From assembly GCA_035645115.1 (NCBI GenBank), contig DASQNF010000091.1:1-10746 (forward strand): a DNA stretch of 10,746 bases, in the 5' to 3' direction. The notes under the pieces were generated by a model. The model was not told where the DNA came from and did not search any database. It worked only from the letters and a program-made list of their open reading frames with translations. Origin of the DNA: JACVRW01 sp035645115 (GTDB lineage: Bacteria; Actinomycetota; Thermoleophilia; Solirubrobacterales; Thermoleophilaceae). Shown here piece by piece: positions 6,132-10,746 of the stretch. The translations under genes were made by a program, and so were the position numbers. The first letter of the stretch is position 1; each line of letters begins with the position of its first letter.

Positions 6132-6722
6132 ATGGCCGGATACCCTGCCGGCATGGCCCTGCCGCCCCGCGAGGAGGCCTGGAAGCTCGTATGCGAGTGG
6201 ACCGAGTCGGACTCGCTTCGCAAGCACATGCTCGGAGTCGAGACCGCGATGCGCGCCTACGCGCGCGAGTGGGGCGAGGACGAGGAGCTCTGGGGCGCCA
6301 CCGGGCTGCTCCACGACCTCGACTACGAGCGCTACCCCGACCTCTCCACCGGCCACCCGCGAAAGGCGCTCCAGCTGTTCGAGCAGCGCGGCTACCCGCG
6401 CGAGCTGATCGACGCGGTGGCCGGCCACGCCACCTTCCTGGGGGTGCCGCGGGAGACGCGCATGGCGAAGACCCTGTACGCGGTGGACGAGCTCTCGGGC
6501 TTCGTGGCGGCCTGCGCGTACGTGCGCCCCGACGGCGTGCACGGGATGACGCCGAAGTCGGTCAAGAAGAAGCTCAAGCAGCCGAGCTTTGCGGCGGGCG
6601 TCAACCGCGACGAGGTGCGCGAGGGGGCCGAGGAGCTCGGCGTGGACTTCGACGAGCACGTGGCGTTCGTGATCGCCGCGCTCGAGGAGCGCGCGGACGA
6701 GCTCGGGCTCGGCCCGCGCTAG
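6132..6722 (+). CDS. HD-superfamily hydrolase (HDIG-type), substrate unknown
   Basis: A 196-residue single-domain HD protein. The metal ligand pattern is complete: His32 (LRKHML), His61-Asp62 (GLLHDLDYERYP), His75 (TGHPRKAL), His99 (VAGHATFLG) and Asp119 (YAVDELSGFV). This is the arrangement of predicted metal-dependent phosphohydrolases of the HD superfamily, often annotated as HDIG-domain proteins; the substrate cannot be told from sequence. A Lys-rich patch, SVKKKLKQPSF (143-153), follows the core. ATG at 6132 is the longest start. ATG at 6153 (189 aa) is at least as likely because TACCCT lies 6 nt before it, the geometry of a leaderless actinobacterial start. It is divergent from murA and convergent with the zinc-knuckle gene. 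No signal peptide or membrane segment. Confidence 0.85.
   Translation: MAGYPAGMALPPREEAWKLVCEWTESDSLRKHMLGVETAMRAYAREWGEDEELWGATGLLHDLDYERYPDLSTGHPRKALQLFEQRGYPRELIDAVAGHATFLGVPRETRMAKTLYAVDELSGFVAACAYVRPDGVHGMTPKSVKKKLKQPSFAAGVNRDEVREGAEELGVDFDEHVAFVIAALEERADELGLGPR
6141..6146 (+). promoter_or_regulatory. Candidate -10 box of the HD-domain gene (leaderless type)
   Basis: TACCCT is followed by 6 nt and then the ATG at 6153, which would place the transcription start at or next to that A. This favours the internal start at 6153 over the ATG at 6132. No clear -35. Confidence 0.4.
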
Positions 6723-6742
6723 CGGCCGCCCGCCCCCGATTC

Positions 6743-6764
6743 CCAGCCGCCCGGTATCGGCTGG
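6743..6764. terminator. Weak hairpin after the HD gene
   Basis: CCAGCCG (6743-6749) pairs with CGGCTGG (6758-6764) across an 8-nt loop, about 20 nt after the HD stop. A second stem, AGCCGC/GCGGCT (6772-6777 with 6790-6795), follows. Neither has a T-tract. The 142-bp stretch 6723-6864 between the two convergent genes holds nothing else that I can see. Confidence 0.3.
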
Positions 6765-6864
6765 CGACAGCAGCCGCCTGCGCGAGCTCGCGGCTCCCTC
6801 GCCCGTCTCGGCCAGCGCCGGCCGCCCGACTCGAGCTTGCCTTCTCCCCCCGGCCCCGTCGCGG

Positions 6865-7206
6865 CTAGCGCCAGCGGCCGCCCGCCTTGGCCCAGGCGGC
6901 TAAGTGGTCCACTGAGCAGAACGCGTCCGGGATGCGGTGCTCACCGCGGTGGCGGACCGCCACGACGAACACGTCGCCGAGGCGCTCGCCGCAGTGCGAG
7001 CACGAGTCGATCGAGTCCGTGAGCCCACGCGGCTCCTCGATCTCGCCCGCTGCCCAGTGGGCGCCGCGGATCGCCCACGGCACGACGTGCTCGAGCCGGC
7101 AGAACGCGGCCCTGCGCGCCCCCGGGACCTCCTGGACGCGCCAGCCGTCCTCGCGCTCGATCGCGTTGTCGCACCAGGAGCAGCGGTCGGTAGATTGCGA
7201 TGCCAT
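6865..7206 (-). CDS. Small protein with two C-x2-C...FC-x3-H zinc knuckles
   Basis: 113 residues, not matched to a family I can name with certainty. The sequence is an internal duplication. Unit 1 has RCSWCDN (Cys9, Cys12) and, 23 residues later, FCRLEHVVPWAIRGAHW (Cys36, His40). Unit 2 has SCSHCGE (Cys69, Cys72) and, 24 residues later, FCSVDHLAAWAKAGGRW (Cys97, His101). C-x2-C-x(23-24)-FC-x3-H resembles the TRASH/YHS-like treble-clef pattern (C-x2-C-x~20-FC-x3-C) with His as the last ligand, so each unit could bind one Zn or another metal. No enzyme motif, signal peptide or membrane segment. ATG 7206 is used because Cys9 follows soon after; an in-frame extension would run antisense through the neighbouring dehydrogenase. 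That ATG and the divergent ATG at 7205 share the four bases CATG. Confidence 0.75.
   Translation of the reverse strand: MASQSTDRCSWCDNAIEREDGWRVQEVPGARRAAFCRLEHVVPWAIRGAHWAAGEIEEPRGLTDSIDSCSHCGERLGDVFVVAVRHRGEHRIPDAFCSVDHLAAWAKAGGRWR
7166..7196 (+). promoter_or_regulatory. Candidate promoter of the dehydrogenase-like gene
   Basis: TAGATT (7191-7196) fits TANNNT and lies 8 nt before the ATG at 7205. TTGTCG (7166-7171), with a 19-bp spacer, could be a -35. The promoter would lie inside the coding region of the divergent zinc-knuckle gene and give a leaderless or nearly leaderless mRNA. Confidence 0.4.
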
Positions 7207-8311
7207 GCAAGCCGGCGAGCAGGCCGAGGCGCCCGAGACCGGGGTCTCTCCGCTGCGGATTATCGTCCTGGAAGGGGACGAGACCGGGCAGGAGCTGCTC
7301 GAGCAGTCCCTGCGCGTGCTCGATCCGGGCGTGACCAAGGTGCCGCTCGAGCTCGAGCACTACGACCTCTCGCTCGACAACCGCCGGCGCACAGACAACG
7401 AGGTGGTGAGCAGCGCAGCCGACGCGATGCGCTCCGCCCGCTTCGGGCTGAAGGCCCCCACGATCACCCCCGAGGGCGCCGACGACGTGGGCAGCCCCAA
7501 CCGCCTCCTGCGGGAGGCCATCGACGGCAAGGTGATCATCCGCACCGGCCGGCGCATTCCCGGTGTCACGCCGGTGGCGGGCGTGCACTTCCCGATCGCG
7601 GTGGTGCGGATGGCGGTGGGCGACGCCTACGGCGCCGAGCAGTGGCGTGCGGACGAGAACGGCGATGAGATCGCCTATCGCACCGAGCGCATCTCCCGCA
7701 GCGTCTGCCGGGCGGTGGCCGAGTACGGCTTTCGGACAGCGCAGCGCATCCACGGCCGCGTGTACGGAGGGCCCAAGTGGACGGTCAGCCCAGTCTACGA
7801 GGGGATGCTGAAGGAGGAGATGGACGCCGCCGCGGAGCGCCACCCCGAGGTCCCCTACTCCCCCGTGCTGATCGACGCCACCTACGCGGGGTTGATCTCC
7901 GGCGCCGCGGATGCTCCCCTCGTGATCCCCGCCCTGAACCGAGACGGCGACTGCCTCTCCGACCTCGTGATGCCGATGTTCGGCTCGATCGCGGGCGCCG
8001 AGTCGGTGCTGCTCGCCTTCGACGAGGACTTCGAGACCACCGCCGTGATGGCCGAGGCCCCTCACGGAACGGCCCCGGCGCTGCTAGGCAAGAACATCGC
8101 GAACCCGATGGCGATGATCCTGGCCACTGCCGCGCTGCTCCACTACGCCGATGCCGAGACCGCGTCGCGCGCGGTGTACGAGGCGGTCCTCGAGGCGGTG
8201 GCCACGGGAGTGCGCACTCCCGACCTCGGCGGTCACGCCTCCACGAGCGAGTTCACCGACGAGGTGATCGGGCGCGTGCGCACCAAGATCGACATCTGGG
8301 CCTCGCTCTGA
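7205..8311 (+). CDS. Isocitrate/isopropylmalate dehydrogenase-family protein (divergent)
   Basis: 368 residues, the usual length for NAD(P)-dependent beta-decarboxylating dehydrogenases. Substrate-site motifs are SPNRLLR (97-103, like the SxNxxLR of isocitrate dehydrogenases), IIRTGRRIPG (111-120), Lys191 in GGPKWTVSPVYEGM, Asp224 in LIDATYAG, and NRDGDCLSDLVMPMFGS (245-261) with Asp249/Asp253. EAPHGTAPALLGKNIANPMA (284-303) is the cofactor loop, and DLGGHASTSEFTDEVI (340-355) the C-terminal signature. The R-x-VT-x-VHKAN type segment is replaced by GRVYGGPKWTVSPVYEGM, so it is not a standard Icd or LeuB. After HGTAP comes Ala-Leu, neither the Lys-Tyr typical of NADP nor the Asp-Ile typical of NAD enzymes. 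Substrate and cofactor stay open. The ATG at 7205 is the only reasonable start; no Shine-Dalgarno. Confidence 0.85.
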   Translation: MQAGEQAEAPETGVSPLRIIVLEGDETGQELLEQSLRVLDPGVTKVPLELEHYDLSLDNRRRTDNEVVSSAADAMRSARFGLKAPTITPEGADDVGSPNRLLREAIDGKVIIRTGRRIPGVTPVAGVHFPIAVVRMAVGDAYGAEQWRADENGDEIAYRTERISRSVCRAVAEYGFRTAQRIHGRVYGGPKWTVSPVYEGMLKEEMDAAAERHPEVPYSPVLIDATYAGLISGAADAPLVIPALNRDGDCLSDLVMPMFGSIAGAESVLLAFDEDFETTAVMAEAPHGTAPALLGKNIANPMAMILATAALLHYADAETASRAVYEAVLEAVATGVRTPDLGGHASTSEFTDEVIGRVRTKIDIWASL

Positions 8312-8343
8312 GCGTCAGCAGGGCCTCGCTCTGAGCTTCACCC
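8298..8343 (+). repeat. 23-bp tandem duplication at the dehydrogenase stop codon
   Basis: The 16 bases gggcctcgctctgagc occur at 8298-8313 and again at 8321-8336. As a 23-bp unit the two copies match at 20 of 23 positions. The first copy contains the last codons and the TGA; the second is outside the gene. Confidence 0.8.
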
Positions 8344-8361
8344 CCTGCGGGCCGCAGGGGG
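8341..8361. terminator. Strong GC hairpin after the dehydrogenase gene
   Basis: CCCCCTGCG (8341-8349) pairs perfectly with CGCAGGGGG (8353-8361) around a 3-nt loop, 30 nt after the dehydrogenase stop. There is no T-tract, as is common in high-GC actinobacteria. It sits between convergent genes and could end transcription from both sides, although it is about 130 nt past the thioesterase stop. The remainder of 8312-8489 shows nothing else. Confidence 0.6.
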
Positions 8362-8489
8362 GATGGATGACGTGCCGGACCGACGGCGAGGCGCATGGCA
8401 GCTCGAGCGTCCGTCGGGCCATGAGATGCGGTGCGACGAGCCATTCGAGCCCTGTTGCCGTTGTCAGCGGTGCGACTACCGCAGCCGGA

Positions 8490-8931
8490 TCATCCCGACA
8501 CGCGCCGCTGCTCGCGGGGTTCTGCGCCGTAGCGAAGCAGCCCCTCGCGCACGTGCGGGGGAAGCTCGCGCTTCGCGAGCGTGGACGCGTCCACGAACAC
8601 ATGGCGGAGCTCCCCCTCCGCCAGCACGCCGCCGCCGGACGCTCGCTGGGCTGATACGGCCACGACGGCCGAGGTCGTCCCTACCCGCGTGACCGCAGCC
8701 ACGAGGTCGATCTCGTCGTCGAACCTGGCCGACCCAGGTAGCGGATGCGAGCCTCGCCACCATGGCGTCGGTGCCCGGCTCGATCATCTCCGCGTACCCG
8801 CCAAAGGCCTGCCGCCAGAGCTCGGTCATCGCCACGTCGAAGTACATGAGGTAGTTCGCGTAGAAGACCACCCCCTGCGGATCGCACTCGTTGAAGCGGA
8901 CGCGAATGCGATGGCGGAAGCACTCCGGCAT
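8490..8931 (-). pseudogene. YbgC/4HBT-type acyl-CoA thioesterase with two apparent frameshifts
   Basis: Hot-dog thioesterase hydrolysing an acyl-CoA of unknown chain. The N-terminal frame reads HRIRVRFNECDPQGVVFYAN (7-26), with the catalytic-type Asp17, followed by YLMYFDVAMTELWRQAFGG. After DAMV (about residue 58) the family-like sequence EARIRYLG continues in a second frame, and ARFDDEIDLVAAVTRVGTTS in a third. The last frame runs through LRHVFVDASTLAKRELPPHV to the TGA at 8492-8490. One missing base near 8755-8757 and one near 8730-8733 would restore a 147-residue protein, a normal length. Either it is a recent pseudogene or the sequence has two single-base errors. ATG 8931 lies 8 nt after a TAGGCT box on the minus strand. 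It is divergent from the ORF at 9012. Confidence 0.75.
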
Positions 8932-8939
8932 GCCGCGCC

Positions 8940-8969
8940 AGCCTAGCCGTGCAAGGAAAGTTGCAGCAA
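8940..8969 (-). promoter_or_regulatory. Candidate promoter of the thioesterase gene
   Basis: On the minus strand TAGGCT (8945-8940) lies 8 nt before the ATG at 8931. TTGCTG (8969-8964), with an 18-bp spacer, is a possible though weak -35. The geometry suggests a leaderless or nearly leaderless transcript. Confidence 0.4.
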
Positions 8970-8996
8970 ATGGGCGCTTCCATCCGCGCCCACGCC

Positions 8997-9002
8997 TAGC
9001 TT
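8997..9002 (+). promoter_or_regulatory. Candidate -10 box of the ORF at 9012
   Basis: TAGCTT fits TANNNT and is followed by 9 nt and then the ATG at 9012. No -35 is recognisable at 16-19 bp upstream. Confidence 0.35.
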
Positions 9003-9011
9003 GTCGAACGC

Positions 9012-9527
9012 ATGTTCCCCCGGCTAAGAGAGCAGCTCGGCACGGCGCTCGACCTGATCGTCGAGTTCTCCACCCTCGGCGAGTACCGCCTGGGAGTGCC
9101 AGCCACCCCCGGCGCCCCGGGCGCCCCCGCCGACGCTCCTGGCCAGGCGCCGCAGATGGGAGGCGGCGGCGGATCGCCCGTCACAGCCGGCTCGGCCGGC
9201 CGCGCCGGGCACGGGTCCGCCGCTCGCGCTGCGGTCCGTCGCACAGTCGCGGGCGGAGCGGCCGGCCCCGTGCCGGTCGTCACCCCCGCGGCCAGGCGGC
9301 GGCTCGAGGCGCCGTCGCGGAGCCGCCGGGCCGACCGCCGCGGCGGCTCAGAGACAGCCATGTGCCACCCGGAGCTCAGGCCTCGCAGAGCAGAGAACCC
9401 ACGGCACCCCGACGGTGGTGAGCCGGACCGGCGGGAGAACTCACCACCCCGCCGCGAGAGCGCACCACGTCGCCGCGCTCGCCAGGGCGCACTTGCCGCG
9501 CCGGAACAGCTCTGCCTCGCTGTATAG
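9012..9527 (+). CDS. Hypothetical protein, Pro/Gly/Ala- then Arg-rich (doubtful)
   Basis: A 171-residue ORF that I do not recognise. The first 30 residues (MFPRLREQLGTALDLIVEFS, then TLGEYRLGVP) look like a real amphipathic helix with strongly GC-ending codons. Then follow a low-complexity Pro/Gly/Ala stretch (GVPATPGAPGAPADAPG; a five-Gly run near residue 50) and, from about residue 95, an Arg/Pro-rich tail. Past roughly residue 115 codons such as TCA, ACA, CCA, GCA and AGA become common, unlike its neighbours. The tail may be noncoding, or the true gene may have shifted frame or ended earlier. A TAGCTT box lies 9 nt before the ATG. No signal peptide, membrane segment or known motif. The opposite strand is also open here but looks less protein-like. 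Confidence 0.4.
   Translation: MFPRLREQLGTALDLIVEFSTLGEYRLGVPATPGAPGAPADAPGQAPQMGGGGGSPVTAGSAGRAGHGSAARAAVRRTVAGGAAGPVPVVTPAARRRLEAPSRSRRADRRGGSETAMCHPELRPRRAENPRHPDGGEPDRRENSPPRRESAPRRRARQGALAAPEQLCLAV
9414..9448. repeat. 9-bp perfect inverted repeat, 17-bp spacer
   Basis: GGTGGTGAG (9414-9422) and CTCACCACC (9440-9448) are perfect complements around 17 bp. They lie in the low-quality coding tail of the ORF at 9012. It could be a hairpin, a terminator for a shorter gene, or a protein-binding site. No T-tract. The stretch 9528-9645 shows no gene or other structure I can support. Confidence 0.45.
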
Positions 9528-9645
9528 GTTCGAGGGCCGAGCATGGCTCGCGCGCAGGGGCCGCGCGTGCCGCGCCCGAGCAGCACTGGCCGGGCCCTAT
9601 GGCTCCCGGGACAGCCCAGGGCTCGCGCGCCGAGTGGCGCCGCGG

Positions 9646-10053
9646 CTACTCGACGCTCTCGGCCGCCCAGTGGTCGCCCGTGCGCGCGAGGATCACCCGG
9701 GCCTCCTGGCCGGACTCGTCGACCGCGACGAAGTGCGCCCTGTCCTCATCTCGCCCCGGGCGGTCGTCCACCAGCACGAGGTGGAGGTCCTTGTAGGCCC
9801 AACCCGCCCGCTGACTGTCGAGCGCGCTCCTGGCGACCTGCTCCATGACCTCGCGGTGCCAGCCCCGATCGGACGCGCGCGCCTGCTCCAAGGCGGAGTC
9901 GGCGGCCGCCACGTGCTCGGCATACGAATCGGCTTGGCGTCGGCCGCGCGCTTTCGCGCCGAGGAACCCGAGCAGCAGCGCGATGGCCACGACCACGAGC
10001 AGGACGATCAGGACGATCGCCAGCGTGGAGACGGCAAGAGGAGGGGCGAACAT
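9646..10053 (-). CDS. Single-pass membrane protein of unknown function
   Basis: 135 residues. An uninterrupted hydrophobic segment, STLAIVLIVLLVVVAIALLL (9-28) plus GFLG, is followed by the positive KARGRRQ, so the N-terminus should lie outside and the body in the cytosol, or the segment acts as an uncleaved anchor. The cytosolic part is helical and charged (QADSYAEHVAAADSALEQAR, 40-59; REVMEQVARSALDSQ). It ends in a beta-like section, KDLHLVLVDDRPG, then AHFVAVDESGQEARVILART. No enzyme motif recognised. ATG 10053 lies 9 nt after a TAGACT box on the minus strand, again leaderless-like, with no Shine-Dalgarno. It is the first gene downstream of the rRNA operon on the same strand, separated by the rrn hairpin. 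Confidence 0.8.
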   Translation of the reverse strand: MFAPPLAVSTLAIVLIVLLVVVAIALLLGFLGAKARGRRQADSYAEHVAAADSALEQARASDRGWHREVMEQVARSALDSQRAGWAYKDLHLVLVDDRPGRDEDRAHFVAVDESGQEARVILARTGDHWAAESVE

Positions 10054-10062
10054 CGGCGGGGC

Positions 10063-10068
10063 AGTCTA
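10063..10068 (-). promoter_or_regulatory. Candidate -10 box of the membrane protein gene
   Basis: TAGACT on the minus strand (10068-10063), 9 nt before the ATG at 10053, lies directly behind the rrn hairpin. No clear -35, which would fall inside the hairpin sequence. Confidence 0.4.
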
Positions 10069-10076
10069 GAGATGCG

Positions 10077-10102
10077 GAGGGCCGCCCTGGCGGACGGCCC
10101 TC
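10077..10102 (-). terminator. Hairpin terminator of the rRNA operon
   Basis: GAGGGCCG (10077-10084) is the perfect complement of CGGCCCTC (10095-10102), with a 10-nt loop that can pair further. It begins about 10 nt beyond the 3' end of 5S rRNA and before the next gene. No long U-tract follows on the minus strand. Confidence 0.65.
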
Positions 10103-10110
10103 GATTGAAG

Positions 10111-10225
10111 AACGGCGGCGACCTACTCTCCCAGGGCCGCGAGGCCCAAGTACCATCGGCGCTGAGGGGCTTAACTGCTCTGTTCGGAATGGGAAGAGGT
10201 GTGGCCCCCTCGCTATCACCACCGA
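10111..10225 (-). rRNA. rrf: 5S ribosomal RNA
   Basis: On the minus strand the sequence holds the conserved 5S core: TTCCCATTCCGAACAGAGCA, then GTTAAGCCCCTCAGCGCCGA, then TGGTACTTGGG and GGGAGAGTAGGTCGCCGCCG. Helix I forms between CGGTGG (10224-10219) and CCGCCG (10118-10113). The ends are set from that helix and may be off by a few bases. The length of about 115 nt is normal. Confidence 0.93.
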
Positions 10226-10347
10226 GATGTTGCGAGACAGTGCAGGTCCGCCGGACGCCGCACCCGCCCCGCCGGAGCTTGAAAACTGCACCGTTGGCCG
10301 CCCGCCGGCGCGCAGAACGCGACAGCGGGCCACGGAAGATCGAATAT
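10226..10347 (-). other. 23S-5S internal transcribed spacer
   Basis: About 120 bp between the two rRNAs. I see no tRNA or ORF here; it presumably contains rRNA processing stems. Confidence 0.7.

Positions 10348-10746
<399 letters not shown>

Noticed and set aside
6053..6229. N-terminal extension of MurA up to 6229
   Set aside because: The family N-terminus begins at MEKFIIEGG (6052), and the extension reads antisense through the start of the HD-domain gene.
6941..8065. Minus-strand frame through the dehydrogenase
   Set aside because: Antisense to a gene with clear dehydrogenase motifs and no motif of its own.
8996..9586. Minus-strand frame opposite the ORF at 9012
   Set aside because: Ser/Arg/Pro-rich with no helix or motif resembling a protein domain; less convincing than the plus-strand reading, which is itself doubtful.
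10226..10347. Possible tRNA in the 23S-5S spacer
   Set aside because: No TPsiC-like GGTTCRA arm paired with an acceptor stem could be found on either strand.

Overview
The window is very GC-rich (codon third positions almost all G or C). The gene content points to a deep-branching actinobacterium; the order-level guess (Thermoleophilia/Rubrobacteria-like) is my inference and not read from a marker. The support is a short HisG paired with HisZ, a MurA with Asp in place of the active-site Cys, TANNNT boxes placed just upstream of ATG codons as in leaderless actinobacterial genes, and an rrn operon. The 23S/5S sequence at the right end would settle the affiliation.

Left part, 1-6052, all on the minus strand: transcription runs from right to left as murA, then hisZ, hisG, hisD, a 52-codon repeat ORF, hisB, hisH and hisA. 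From hisZ onward the genes are joined by ATGA/GTGA stop-start overlaps or a 3-bp gap, so translation is probably coupled throughout. The enzymes cover histidine biosynthesis from PRPP+ATP (HisZ/HisG) through the glutamine amidotransferase step (HisH); hisF would lie beyond the left edge. hisC, often found between hisD and hisB, is missing, and a 27-bp tandem-repeat ORF stands in that position. At the left edge the hisA reading frame switches in frame, after about 81 codons, into a second, diverged copy of the hisH 3' half. This is either a real fusion or an assembly chimera.

Middle, 6053-8490: an HD-domain hydrolase (+) is divergent from murA. A small protein with two CxxC...FCxxxH zinc knuckles (-) follows, and its ATG overlaps the ATG of a divergent isocitrate/isopropylmalate dehydrogenase-like gene (+) in a shared CATG. 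A strong GC hairpin closes the dehydrogenase gene.

Right part, 8490-10746: a hot-dog acyl-CoA thioesterase gene (-) carries two apparent single-base losses. Next are a doubtful Pro/Ala/Arg-rich ORF (+), a single-pass membrane protein (-), and the 3' end of an rRNA operon on the minus strand (partial 23S, 5S, then a hairpin terminator). I saw no tRNA, CRISPR array, insertion sequence or phage gene. The most unusual points are the hisA/hisH chimera, the repeat ORF in the hisC position, the duplicated-knuckle zinc protein with a shared start site, and the run of leaderless-type starts.
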